From Streptomyces sp. NBC_01723 (GTDB lineage: Bacteria; Actinomycetota; Actinomycetes; Streptomycetales; Streptomycetaceae), in assembly GCF_036246005.1 (NCBI RefSeq), contig NZ_CP109171.1:5320001-5384000 (forward strand): a stretch of 64,000 nucleotides of DNA. Reading direction: 5' to 3'. Positions 16,416 to 25,345 of this stretch are shown here, in pieces. Numbering within the stretch: the stretch's first letter is position 1; each line of letters begins with the position of its first letter. The notes beneath the pieces were generated by a model. The model was given only the letters and a program-made list of their open reading frames with translations, did no database searches and had not been told where the DNA came from. The translations under genes and the position numbers were made by a program.

Positions 16416-17622
16416 GAGCCCTCCAAGTCGCAGCCGGCCGCGCGGGTTCCGCCTCACGGCGTACTCCTGCTGTCGGCCCTTGCCCCGCCATTGTCGCGCG
16501 CCACTCCCCGTCCTCGGCGATGTGTTCCTCCTTACCCTTCCCCGCCGCCGCGCACGGGCACTCGGGGTGGGTCCGGACCGGACGGGACTGCCAGCGCAGA
16601 CCGGGCAGCGAGACCTCCCAGCGGACGCCGGTGCTCGACGGGCTCCCGCCGTCCAGGAAGGCGAGCGCGTGGGCCGCCGCGAGTCCCGCGACGGTCGCCG
16701 CGAGGGTGAGGTCGCAGGGCCGTACCTCGGGCCGGCGGCCGGAACGCCACTGGGCCACCAGGCGGGGCCAGGCCGGATCCCGGTCGGTGCGCTCCGCGTG
16801 CAGACAGCCCGCGCACCCGGTCTCGCCGGGCAGGACCAAGGGGCCGACGACACCCGTCCCCTCCACGACGCCGGCATACAGGTGGGGTGTGCCGGAAGCC
16901 ATCAGGGACTCGGCCGCGACGATATCGGGCGTGTGCACCGCGACGTCGTCGCGTGGGGTGACGATCACCAGGGAGAAGCCCGCGGTGTCGGCCTCGGACG
17001 GCATCGCTGGGCCGCGTCGCGGCGGCCGGTCGGGGGCGGCCCGGCGCACCACCCGACGGGCGGCCTCGTCCCTCCGGTCGCCGACGGAGTCGGCGGGCAG
17101 CCCGCCCGGGGCGACGTCCCACGGCTCGACCCGTCCGCCGTCGCGGACGTCGACATCGCCGATCCCCGCCCCTGACAGCAGGCCGGCGAGCACCGCGCCC
17201 ACCCGTCCCGCACCTCTCACGCTCACCCGCAGGGCACGGCGGGCCGCCAGGTGTCTGATCGCGTCCCCCGGTTCGGAGGTGGTCAGGGACAGGGAGGCCA
17301 GGTCGGGGCGGAGCCGGTCGAGGACCTCCTTCTTCTCCCGCAGGACGTCGGCGGCCGGTCCGCCGCCCGTGGCGTCGTCCAGCAGCCCGGCCCGCGCCAG
17401 TCGCTCCACCACCCGGTCGACATGCCCCTCCGGCAGGTCCATGCGGTGCCCCTCCTCACGCAGGAGCTTCGGTCCGCGGGTGCCGTTGAGCAGTTCGAGG
17501 AAGCTGCCCGTCGCCGTGTCCACCGGGGCGAGCGTCAGCGCGTGCGCCGGTGTCATCCCGAACTGCACGGTGTTCAGATCGCGCCAGCCGCGCCGGAGCG
17601 CGGGCTTCACCATCGGATGCAT
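16408..17622 (-). CDS. ThiF/E1-like nucleotide-binding protein
   Basis: This 404-residue protein has an N-terminal winged-helix-like part (about 1-100) and a Rossmann core with GAGRVG near 137-142 followed by an acidic strand end, as in ThiF/MoeB/E1 enzymes. A CAGC pair near 265 and CPC near 365 could bind zinc. ThiF-fold proteins adenylate a protein C-terminus, and some bind peptide leaders in RiPP clusters, but no such partner is adjacent. The ATG at 17622 has GGGGGA upstream; ATG 17613 is an alternative. It overlaps the ABC1 gene by 8 nt, suggesting a shared task. Confidence 0.6.
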   Translation of the reverse strand: MHPMVKPALRRGWRDLNTVQFGMTPAHALTLAPVDTATGSFLELLNGTRGPKLLREEGHRMDLPEGHVDRVVERLARAGLLDDATGGGPAADVLREKKEVLDRLRPDLASLSLTTSEPGDAIRHLAARRALRVSVRGAGRVGAVLAGLLSGAGIGDVDVRDGGRVEPWDVAPGGLPADSVGDRRDEAARRVVRRAAPDRPPRRGPAMPSEADTAGFSLVIVTPRDDVAVHTPDIVAAESLMASGTPHLYAGVVEGTGVVGPLVLPGETGCAGCLHAERTDRDPAWPRLVAQWRSGRRPEVRPCDLTLAATVAGLAAAHALAFLDGGSPSSTGVRWEVSLPGLRWQSRPVRTHPECPCAAAGKGKEEHIAEDGEWRATMAGQGPTAGVRREAEPARPAATWRAHV

Positions 17623-17867
17623 TCCGGATCCCCCGTGATCTTCGAATGTGCGGGCATGCGGGCGGTCGTGAATCCGCCGACGAGTGCCAGCATGCCCGGC
17701 CGCGAGAAGAGGCGGCGAAAGTTGTCCACAGGCGGTGGGTATTCGTCGGACAAGTCCGACGGCCATCTCGACGTACAACTCGGCCGTCCATCGCAGTCCT
17801 CTCGAAGGAGGGGCGGCGGATCGGCACCGAACCGTCCCGGAGCCGGGACTTCCCCGTGTGCAGCGGG

Positions 17868-17873
17868 TAACGT
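17868..17873 (+). promoter_or_regulatory. -10-like hexamer of a probable leaderless promoter
   Basis: TAACGT ends 6 nt before the GTG at 17880 in the region between two divergent genes. No ribosome binding site is present. Confidence 0.5.
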
Positions 17874-17879
17874 CGTGGC

Positions 17880-18476
17880 GTGTCCGCCGACCCACTGCAC
17901 CGTGCCGGGGCGCCCCAGCGCACGCCCACGAATCCGCCGCCGAACGGCTCGGGGACGAGCGCGATCGAGGTCCGCAGGAGCACCCGGCGCCGCCGGACGG
18001 TCTCCGCGTACCGCGAAGGCGATCGCACCGTCGTGCTGATCCCCGCCCGGATGTCGAAGGCGGAGGAGCAACGCTGGGTGAGCGTGATGCTGGACAAGCT
18101 GGCCGCCCAGGAGAGCAAGCGGGTCCTCGGCGACACCGAGCTGGCCGAGCGCGCGCAGCGGCTGTCGGGCCAGTACTTCGAGGGGAGGGCCCGGCCCACC
18201 TCGGTCCGCTGGGTCACCAACCAGAACACCCGTTGGGGATCCTGCACCCCCTCCGAGGGAAGCATCCGGTTGTCACACCGCCTTCAGGGCATGCCCGAAT
18301 ACGTCGTCGACTACGTCCTGCTCCACGAACTGGCCCACCTGCTCGTCCCCGGCCACGGGCCCCGGTTCTGGCGGCTGCTGGAGGCGTATCCGCGCACCGA
18401 GCGGGCGCGGGGCTACCTGGAGGGCGTGGTCGCCGCGGAGCGGCTGCCGCACGTGCCCGGCGCCCGCAACGAGTAG
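17880..18476 (+). CDS. YgjP/DUF45-type zinc metallopeptidase
   Basis: This 198-residue protein has NQNTRWGSCT (the WGSC turn of the family) and HELAH near 147-151, followed by a conserved His in PGHGPRFW as third zinc ligand. This is the minimal gluzincin core of the YgjP/WLM group, linked to SprT-like proteases. No signal peptide is seen, so it is probably cytoplasmic. The first 30 residues are Pro-rich and poorly ordered. Substrates are unknown. Confidence 0.75.
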   Translation: MSADPLHRAGAPQRTPTNPPPNGSGTSAIEVRRSTRRRRTVSAYREGDRTVVLIPARMSKAEEQRWVSVMLDKLAAQESKRVLGDTELAERAQRLSGQYFEGRARPTSVRWVTNQNTRWGSCTPSEGSIRLSHRLQGMPEYVVDYVLLHELAHLLVPGHGPRFWRLLEAYPRTERARGYLEGVVAAERLPHVPGARNE

Positions 18477-18614
18477 CCGGGCCCCGCGGTCGGAGCATCC
18501 GACACGGCGGCGCACGGGTTTCGTACCGGGTCTGTACCGACTTCCTCCGGTGTCGGGCTTTGCCGTTAGCCTGTCGCGACGCACTCGCATTCGGATGGGG
18601 GACGGTCGACACGC

Positions 18615-20342
18615 ATGGCCAGGGAATTTCAACGCGGCCACAAGGCCAGGATCAGTGACCTCACCGCGGGCACGGATCTGTACGTAGGCGTGCAGATCTC
18701 CGGCCCCGGACTGAGCTTCGACATCAGCTGCTTCGGTCTCGACGCCGAGGAGCGGTTGTCGGACGACCGGTACTTCGTGTTCTTCAACCAACCGAAGACC
18801 CCCGAGGAGTCCATCCAGCTCCTGGGTGCGCAGGCGGGCGACACGGAGTCCTTCCGGGTCACCCTCGACAGGATTCCGCAGGGCGTCCAGAAGCTGTCCT
18901 TCACGGCGACGATCGACGGCGCGGGACAGATGTCGCAGGTGGGGCCCGGTTACATCCGCATCGTCGCGGGCGGCGAGGAGGTGGCCCGGTACCCGTTCAA
19001 CGGCTCCGAGTTCTCCACCGAGCGCGCGGTGATGCTGGGCGACTTCTATCTGAAGGACGTGTGGCGCTTCGCTGCCGTCGGCCAGGGCTTCGACGGCGGG
19101 CTGGACGCGCTGCTGCGCAACTTCGGCGGCGAGGTGGCCGAGGAGGAGACGCCCGAGCCGCAGGCACAACAGCCGCAGACCGGCGCCGCCCCCGGCTTCG
19201 CGCCGCCCGCCCAGGCTTCGGCCCCGCCGGCCTTCGGCGCCCCCGCCGCACCCGCGCCGACGCCCGCGCAGCCCGCGCCGCAGGGCTTCGCCCCTCCGCC
19301 CGCCGCCACCCCGCCGCAGGCTCCCGCCCCGGACGTGCACGCCGCGCAGACCATCGTCGCGCCCATGCACACGCCGCCCGGCGGCGCCCCGGTACCGCCA
19401 CCGGCCCCGGCGCCCGCGCCGCACGGCCAGGTCCCCGGGCAGGCGGCGCCCCTGCCCCCCGGCTACGGCCACCAGGCACCTCAAGCCCCCCAGGCCCCGC
19501 CCCCGCCGCCCGGCTACGGTCAGCCGACCGCACCGCCCGGTTACGGTCAGCCGACCGCGCCCCCCGGTTACGGTCAGCCGACCGCGCCCCCCGGTTACGG
19601 TCAGCCCACCCCGCCTCCGGGCTACGGCCAGCAGGCCCCCCAGGGCGCACCTCAGGGAGTGCCCTCGGGCGCGCCGCAGGGCGCCGGCGTCACCGCGGCG
19701 CTCCAGCAGTTCCGCGAGACGGCGACCGGTCAGCGCTGGACCCAGCAGAACAAGAAGCTGGTCCGCGTCGACCTCGGCGCCGAGGGCCAGCCGGTGCTGG
19801 CGCGGCAGGGCAGCATGGTGCTCTACCAGGGCAAGGTCGACTTCAGCTACAAGGGCGCCGGGTTCGCCGGACGGGTCGTGGGCAACGCCACCGGCCAGGA
19901 GATGCAGCTCATGCGCTGTACCGGCAAGGGACAGGTGTTCCTCGCGGACAACTCCGCGATGCTGCACCCCATCGAGCTCCAGGGCGACGCCGTGTGCGTC
20001 TCCGCGGAGAACGTCCTGGCCTTCGACGAGAGCCTCCAGTACGAGGTCCGCCGCATCGAGGGACACGGCATCCCCGGTGGCGCGCTGTTCACCATGCAGT
20101 TCCAGGGCACCGGCACGATCGTCGTCAAGACGCGCGGTGTGCCCGTCCTCCTGCCGGTCACGCCCACGACGTTCGCCGACTGCAACGCGGTGGTCGCGTG
20201 GTCCGCCGCCGCCCAGGTGGTCGTCTCCAGCCAGGTGCGGATGCGCCGCAACTCCTACGCCGGCGACACCGGCGAGAGCGTCAACCTCCAGTTCCGGGCG
20301 GCGCCCGGCAGCTTCGTCGTCGTCCAGCCGTACGAGATCTGA
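18615..20342 (+). CDS. TerD-domain / AIM24-domain fusion protein
   Basis: This 575-residue protein has an N-terminal TerD (tellurite-resistance/calcium-binding) domain, about 1-180, with acidic stretches (DLYVGVQISGPGL, GDFYLKDVWRF). A Pro/Ala/Gly/Gln linker of about 170 residues follows, with PPGYGQPTA repeats. The C-terminus (about 365-575) is an AIM24-type beta domain (VLARQGSMVLYQGKV, ENVLAFDESL). TerD proteins are tied to stress responses, often at membranes; bacterial AIM24 proteins have no settled role. Two stand-alone AIM24 genes follow within 15 bp each. A TAGCCT hexamer near 18567 may be its -10. Confidence 0.82.
   Translation: MAREFQRGHKARISDLTAGTDLYVGVQISGPGLSFDISCFGLDAEERLSDDRYFVFFNQPKTPEESIQLLGAQAGDTESFRVTLDRIPQGVQKLSFTATIDGAGQMSQVGPGYIRIVAGGEEVARYPFNGSEFSTERAVMLGDFYLKDVWRFAAVGQGFDGGLDALLRNFGGEVAEEETPEPQAQQPQTGAAPGFAPPAQASAPPAFGAPAAPAPTPAQPAPQGFAPPPAATPPQAPAPDVHAAQTIVAPMHTPPGGAPVPPPAPAPAPHGQVPGQAAPLPPGYGHQAPQAPQAPPPPPGYGQPTAPPGYGQPTAPPGYGQPTAPPGYGQPTPPPGYGQQAPQGAPQGVPSGAPQGAGVTAALQQFRETATGQRWTQQNKKLVRVDLGAEGQPVLARQGSMVLYQGKVDFSYKGAGFAGRVVGNATGQEMQLMRCTGKGQVFLADNSAMLHPIELQGDAVCVSAENVLAFDESLQYEVRRIEGHGIPGGALFTMQFQGTGTIVVKTRGVPVLLPVTPTTFADCNAVVAWSAAAQVVVSSQVRMRRNSYAGDTGESVNLQFRAAPGSFVVVQPYEI
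19506..19613 (+). repeat. Four 27-bp tandem repeats encoding PPGYGQPTA
   Basis: Four consecutive 27-bp units encode PPGYGQPTA (the last reads PPGYGQPTP), with a partial fifth copy after. Neighbouring units differ by only one to three bases, so copy number is likely to vary between strains. The repeat lies in the linker of the TerD-AIM24 fusion. Confidence 0.9.
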
Positions 20343-20355
20343 GGGAGAGCCCGAG

Positions 20356-21036
20356 ATGAACCAGCCGCTCGCGGGCTACGCCCCCGCACCCGTCACCGCC
20401 CGCATGGAGAACCACGGCAACCACATGCTGAAGGTCGCCATGCAGACCGGCAGCGACCTCCTCGCGCGCGTGGGCTCGATGGTCGCCTACGAGGGCTTCG
20501 TCCAGTACGAGCCCAACCCGCCGGCCGTCCGCCAGATCGCCAAGGACTGGATGACCGGCGAGGGCGCGCCCCTCATGAAGTGCTCCGGCGACGGACTGCT
20601 CTACCTCGCCGACTACGGCGCCAACGTCGTCGTGATCAACCTCAACGGCGAAGGGATCTCCGTCAACGCCACCAACCTCCTCGCCTTCGACGCCCACCTG
20701 ACGTGGGGCGTGGAGCGGGTCAAGGGCCTCGCGAAGTTCGCCGGGCAGGGCCTGTGGAACACCAAGATCTCCGGGCAGGGCTGGGTCGCGCTCACCTCAC
20801 GGGGCAAGCCGATCGTGGTCGACTGCGGCGGCGGTGAGGACGAGACGTACGTCGACCCGGACGCACTGGTCGCCTGGTCCCCGAACCTCAAGGTGAAGGG
20901 CAAGCGCAGCTTCAAGGCGCAGTCACTGATCGGCCGCGGCAGCGGGGAGGCCTTCCAGATGGCCTTCTCCGGTCAGGGCATCGTCGTCGTCCAGCCCAGC
21001 GAGGACAGCACCGACCGCCTCCGGGCCCGGGGCTGA
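20356..21036 (+). CDS. AIM24 family protein (first stand-alone copy)
   Basis: This 226-residue beta-rich protein consists of one AIM24 domain. It shares with its neighbours the pattern LLARVGSMVAYEGFVQYE, a central GDGLLYLADYGANVV and a C-terminal GIVVVQPSE. It starts 13 bp after the fusion gene, with GAGGGAGAG upstream. Having three homologous AIM24 units in one operon suggests a hetero-oligomer. No membrane segment or catalytic motif is seen. Confidence 0.8.
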   Translation: MNQPLAGYAPAPVTARMENHGNHMLKVAMQTGSDLLARVGSMVAYEGFVQYEPNPPAVRQIAKDWMTGEGAPLMKCSGDGLLYLADYGANVVVINLNGEGISVNATNLLAFDAHLTWGVERVKGLAKFAGQGLWNTKISGQGWVALTSRGKPIVVDCGGGEDETYVDPDALVAWSPNLKVKGKRSFKAQSLIGRGSGEAFQMAFSGQGIVVVQPSEDSTDRLRARG

Positions 21037-21051
21037 GGGGGAGCCACCATC

Positions 21052-21807
21052 ATGCAGAGCCCGATTTTCGCCTACAGCGACCAGCAGACCCAGGAAGCCT
21101 GGAGCCTGCAGAACAAGCACATGCTCCGTGTCGCCCTGGAGGGCCACGACGACGTGCTCGCCCGCAAGGGCACGATGGTCGCCTACCAGGGTCTCGTCGA
21201 GTTCGACGCCGAGTACCAGAGCAACAACCAGTCACGCGCGCGTGCGCACACCGGTGAAGGCCTGGACCTGATGCGCTGCCACGGGCAGGGCACGGTGTTC
21301 TTCGCCAACCTCGCCCAGTGCGTCCACGTGGTCGACGTCGACCAGGACGGTCTCACCGTCGACAGCAGTTACGTGCTGGCGATGGACTCGTCCCTGCACC
21401 ACGAGGTCATCGCCGTGGACAGCCTCTACGGCATCTCCGGCTCGGGGAAGTACCAGCTCAACATCACGGGCCGTGGCAAGGTCGCCCTGATGACCTCGGG
21501 CGTGCCCCTGTTCATGCAGGTGACGCCGGACAAGTACGTCAACTGCGACGCCGACGCGATCGTCGCCTGGTCCACCGGTCTGCGGGTGCAGATGCAGGCC
21601 CAGACGCACTCCTCCGGGGTGTGGCGGCGCCGCGGCAACACCGGCGAGGGCTGGGAGCTGAGCTTCATGGGCAGCGGTTTCGCGCTCGTTCAGCCCAGTG
21701 AGCTGCTGCCGCCGCAGAACGCCCAGGTCGGTTCGGGTGCCGCCGCCCAGTTCGGCATGGGCCAGCAGGGGGCGCGAGGGCAGAACCAGGGCAACGTCTG
21801 GAGCTGA
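21052..21807 (+). CDS. AIM24 family protein (second stand-alone copy)
   Basis: This 251-residue AIM24 protein shows VLARKGTMVAYQGLVEFD, GQGTVFFANLAQCVHVV and GFALVQPSE, aligned with the two upstream copies. It has a Gln/Gly-rich tail of about 25 residues. It starts 15 bp downstream of the previous gene with GGGGGAG upstream, so it completes a three-gene operon that ends at a terminator at 21824. Confidence 0.8.
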   Translation: MQSPIFAYSDQQTQEAWSLQNKHMLRVALEGHDDVLARKGTMVAYQGLVEFDAEYQSNNQSRARAHTGEGLDLMRCHGQGTVFFANLAQCVHVVDVDQDGLTVDSSYVLAMDSSLHHEVIAVDSLYGISGSGKYQLNITGRGKVALMTSGVPLFMQVTPDKYVNCDADAIVAWSTGLRVQMQAQTHSSGVWRRRGNTGEGWELSFMGSGFALVQPSELLPPQNAQVGSGAAAQFGMGQQGARGQNQGNVWS

Positions 21808-21823
21808 GCGCGCGGCGTGTGCG

Positions 21824-21856
21824 GTAAGGGGTGATCGCCTGGCGGTCACCCCTTAC
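21824..21856. terminator. Terminator after the AIM24 operon
   Basis: GTAAGGGGTGATCG pairs with its near-complement ending in CCCCTTAC (one wobble) around a short loop. It lies between convergent genes and could act in both directions. Confidence 0.7.
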
Positions 21857-21906
21857 GGCTGAGGCGACCACGGCCGTGGCGGCCGCCCCCGTACGCCCCG
21901 CACGGC

Positions 21907-22422
21907 TCAGATCCGTGCGAGCGTCGCCTCCAGCAGACGTACCACCGAGTCGTCGGCGACATCCGCGACCTCCGCGTACGGGAACCAGCGCAGGTCGAGG
22001 GACTCGTCGCTGATCGCCTCCACGGCCCCGGCCGGGGCCACCGCCGCGTACTGGACGTCGAGGTGCCAGGCGCAGGGCGTGTGGTGCCGGTCCAGCCGCA
22101 CCGGGCCGCCGGGGGCCAGGGCCAGGCCGTCGATGCCCGACTCCTCGGTGGCCTCGCGCAGGGCCGCCCGCGCCAGCGTCGCGTCGACGGGCTCGCAGTG
22201 ACCGCCCATCTGGAGCCACATCCGCATCTTCTTGTGGAGGGTCAGCAGGACCCGCCCGTGCGAGGGGTCGATCACCAGCGCGCTCGCCGTGATGTGCCCG
22301 TCCCCGCAGGCCTTCCACACTCCGTCCGGGTGGGCGGCCAGATGGTCCAGGTAGACCTGACGCAACTCGTCCTGGCCCTGGTGGTCCTTCAGGACCAGGA
22401 CCGCGTCGTCATGGAGGCTCAC
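21907..22422 (-). CDS. Nudix hydrolase
   Basis: This 171-residue Nudix protein has a box containing REATEESG with the catalytic metal-binding Glu pair. The upstream Glu of the consensus is replaced (GHCEPVD), a small departure from GX5E. The substrate is not predictable. It starts at a GTG overlapping the stop of the DUF2342 gene (GTGA), so it is coupled to it. Confidence 0.85.
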   Translation of the reverse strand: MSLHDDAVLVLKDHQGQDELRQVYLDHLAAHPDGVWKACGDGHITASALVIDPSHGRVLLTLHKKMRMWLQMGGHCEPVDATLARAALREATEESGIDGLALAPGGPVRLDRHHTPCAWHLDVQYAAVAPAGAVEAISDESLDLRWFPYAEVADVADDSVVRLLEATLARI

Positions 22423-23891
22423 TCGGTGTCGTCGCCCTTGCCGTCGGCCTTCCCGTCGGCCTCGTCCCGGCCCTTCTCGTCCTGGCCCGGTGCGTCCTTC
22501 TTCTTCAGGTCGGGCTTGCCGGCCGCCTCGCCGAGCATCTTGTCCAGCTCGGAGAAGTCGAGCTGCTCGCGGTGCACGAAGCCGTCCGGGTCGTTCAGGT
22601 CGTCGGCGGTCGGCAGCATGTCCGGGTGGGCCCACAGGCCGTCCCGGCCGTCGACGCCGTGCGCGTCCGTGAGGGAGGCCCACAGTCGGGACGCGTCCCG
22701 CAGCCGGCGCGGGCGCAGCTCCAGACCGATCAGCGTGGCGAAGGTCTGCTCCGCCGGGCCGCCCGAGGCGCGACGGCGGCGCAGCGTCTCGCGCAGCGCG
22801 TCGGCCGAGGACAGCCGGGGCTTGGCGGCGGCGTGCACCACCGCGTCCACCCAGCCCTCGACGAGCGCCAGGGCCGTCTCCAGCCGGGCCAGGGCCGCCT
22901 TCTGCTCCGGCGTGTCCTCCGGCTGGAACATGCCCTGCTGGAGCGCCTCCTGCAACTGGTCGGGGTTCTGCGGGTCGAACTGGCCGACCACGTCCTCCAG
23001 CTTGGCCGTGTCGACCTTGATGCCACGGGCGTACCCGTCGACGGCGCCGAACAGGTGCGAGCGCAGCCACGGCACGTGCGCGAAGAGGCGCTGGTGGGCG
23101 GCCTCGCGCAGGGCGAGATACAGCCGCACCTCCTCCTGGGGCACGCCGAGATCCTGACCGAAGGCCTCGATGTTGGCCGGCAGCAGCGCGGCCTTGCCGG
23201 CCGGGCCGAGGGGCAGGCCCACGTCGGTCGAGCCGACGACCTCGCCCGCGAGCACGCCGACGGCCTGTCCGATCTGCGTGCCGAACATGGCGCCGCCCAT
23301 GGACCGCATCATGCCGATCAGCGGGCCGGCCATGGCCTGCATCTCCTCGGGCAGCACGTCGCCCATGGCGTTGCCGACGCGCTCGGCGACCGGGTCGACC
23401 AGCTCGCGCCAGGCCGGCAGGGTCGCCTCGACCCACTCCGCACGGCTCCAGGCCACCGCGGTGCCCGCGCCGGACGGCAGGGCCGTCGCGTCGTCCAGCC
23501 ACAGGTCGGCCAGGCGCACGGCCTCCTGGACGGCATTGCGCTCGGCGGGACCGACGCTGGCGTCCTTGCGGCCGTCCGGCGTGCCCTGGGAGACGGTCTG
23601 GCGGGCGATCTGCTTGGCCATGTCCCAGTTCACCGGGCCGCCCTCGTAGGAGAGCATCTGGCCCAGCTGCTGGAAGGCGGCGCCCAGGTCGTTGGGGTTC
23701 ATGGAACCGAACATGGCAGCGAACGGGTTGTCCGCACCGGGGCCACCCAGGCCACCGGCTCCGGGCGTCCCGAATCCGAACGGGTTGGCCGGTCCCTGAC
23801 CACCGCCGCTCTGCTGGTCCTTCTTCTTGCCCTCGTCGCCGTCGTCCGGCTCCTCCGGCGGAAGGCCGAATCCGAATGGGGTGTCACTCAC
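22419..23891 (-). CDS. DUF2342 / zincin-like metalloprotease-fold protein
   Basis: This 490-residue protein belongs to the actinobacterial DUF2342 family, annotated as zinc-dependent metalloprotease or F420-biosynthesis-associated. The N-terminus is Gly/Phe/Pro-rich. The core contains LREAAHQRLF (near residue 240), a degenerate zincin helix in which the classical HExxH is not intact, so activity is doubtful. The C-terminal 50 residues are Lys/Asp/Glu-rich and disordered. GTG 23891 has GAGGAA upstream. It corresponds, from memory, to mycobacterial Rv3195 in the same neighbourhood. Confidence 0.72.
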   Translation of the reverse strand: MSDTPFGFGLPPEEPDDGDEGKKKDQQSGGGQGPANPFGFGTPGAGGLGGPGADNPFAAMFGSMNPNDLGAAFQQLGQMLSYEGGPVNWDMAKQIARQTVSQGTPDGRKDASVGPAERNAVQEAVRLADLWLDDATALPSGAGTAVAWSRAEWVEATLPAWRELVDPVAERVGNAMGDVLPEEMQAMAGPLIGMMRSMGGAMFGTQIGQAVGVLAGEVVGSTDVGLPLGPAGKAALLPANIEAFGQDLGVPQEEVRLYLALREAAHQRLFAHVPWLRSHLFGAVDGYARGIKVDTAKLEDVVGQFDPQNPDQLQEALQQGMFQPEDTPEQKAALARLETALALVEGWVDAVVHAAAKPRLSSADALRETLRRRRASGGPAEQTFATLIGLELRPRRLRDASRLWASLTDAHGVDGRDGLWAHPDMLPTADDLNDPDGFVHREQLDFSELDKMLGEAAGKPDLKKKDAPGQDEKGRDEADGKADGKGDDTE

Positions 23892-24083
23892 GGGGTTCCT
23901 CGGCTGGTAGGGCCGCCGGTTCTTTCCGGCGGCACGGCTGCCCGACTTCACCACCCAGCGTAGACACCCGGGGCGGTTCGGGCCTCGGTGCTTCGCCGAC
24001 TGACGGCCTGCGGCAGGATGGATGCCACCTGGTACGCACGCGTCGCTCGCGCTCGTACTGAAGACAACCGCTGGAGACGCCCG

Positions 24084-25205
24084 GTGAGTTCCCCAGATCC
24101 GCAGGTTCGCGCAGCGCGAAACCAGTCAACCAGTTCCCCCCGCCCCGGCGCGCGCGGACCCGTGGTCGCGGTCACCGGTGCCGCGTCCGGGGTCGGGGCG
24201 CTGCTCACCGCGCGGCTGGCCGCGTCCGACGAGGTCAGACAGGTCGTGGCCATCGACGAACGACGCGGCGAGTGCGAGGCGGCGCGGTGGCAGATCCTGG
24301 ACGTGCGGGACCCCGCCATCGCGGAGAAACTCCGTGGTGCGGACGTCGTGGTGCACCTGGCGCTCGACCTCGACCTGGAGACCGACGCGGCCGCCCGGAC
24401 GGCTTACAACGTCCGGGGGACGCAGACCGTCCTGACGGCCGCCGCGGCGGCCGGTGTGCACCGGGTCGTGCTCTGTACCTCGGCGATGGTCTACGGCGCC
24501 CTCCCGGACAACGAGCTGCCGCTGTCGGAGGACGCCGAGCTGCGCGCCACGGCCGAGGCCACGGGCGTCGGGGACCTGCTGGAGATCGAACGGCTGGCCC
24601 GGCGCGCCCCGCGGGCGCACCCCGGACTCAACGTGACCGTCGTCCGGCCCGCGGTGCTGGTCGGAGGCATGGACACCGCGCTGACCAGGTACTTCGAGTC
24701 GCCCCGTCTCCTTGTGGTGGCCGGTTCGCGGCCGGCCTGGCAGTTCTGCCACGTCGACGACCTGTGCAGCGCCCTGGAGTACGCCGTCCTGGAGAAGGCC
24801 GACGGCGAGCTGGCCGTGGGGTGCGACGGCTGGCTGGAGCAGGAGGAGGTCGAGGAGCTGAGCGGCATCCGGCGCATGGAGCTGCCGTCCGCGGTCGCCC
24901 TCGGCGCGGCGGCCCGGCTGCACCGGATCGGACTGACGCCCTCCCCGGCCGGTGACCTGGCGTACACGATGTACCCCTGGGTGGTCAGCGGCAGCCGGCT
25001 GCACGACGCCGGATGGCGGCCGAAGTACACCAACGAGGAGGTGCTCTCGGAGCTGCTGGACGAGGTCTCCGGACGGCACACCGTCGCGGGTCGGCGCCTC
25101 GGCCGCAAGGACGCGACGGCCGCGGGAGCCGCGGGCGCGACGGTGGCGCTGCTGGGCGCGGCGGCGGTGGTACGGCGGGCCCGCAAGGCCCGGCGCCGCA
25201 TCTGA
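24084..25205 (+). CDS. NAD-dependent epimerase/dehydratase (extended SDR)
   Basis: This 373-residue extended short-chain dehydrogenase has VTGAASGVGALL as glycine-rich nucleotide motif, DVRDP after it, and a Ser-Ala-x-x-Tyr segment (CTSAMVYGAL) where the catalytic Ser/Tyr are expected. The C-terminus has an Ala/Gly hydrophobic helix followed by RRARKARRR, suggesting membrane attachment. The substrate is unknown. GTG 24084 has GGAG 7-8 nt upstream; an in-frame ATG at 24018 would add 22 residues. Confidence 0.75.
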   Translation: MSSPDPQVRAARNQSTSSPRPGARGPVVAVTGAASGVGALLTARLAASDEVRQVVAIDERRGECEAARWQILDVRDPAIAEKLRGADVVVHLALDLDLETDAAARTAYNVRGTQTVLTAAAAAGVHRVVLCTSAMVYGALPDNELPLSEDAELRATAEATGVGDLLEIERLARRAPRAHPGLNVTVVRPAVLVGGMDTALTRYFESPRLLVVAGSRPAWQFCHVDDLCSALEYAVLEKADGELAVGCDGWLEQEEVEELSGIRRMELPSAVALGAAARLHRIGLTPSPAGDLAYTMYPWVVSGSRLHDAGWRPKYTNEEVLSELLDEVSGRHTVAGRRLGRKDATAAGAAGATVALLGAAAVVRRARKARRRI

Positions 25206-25345
25206 CGTCCCCGGCCCTCGCGCGGGCGGCCGCATTCGGCACCCGCGGTGAGGGGCACCCCTGTAGGACGCTCCAACGCGGTACGCGCGCGCGCCGGGCG
25301 ATCACGCTATTCCGCGCCGTCCGCGGAGTGCGGCACGATGGTCGT

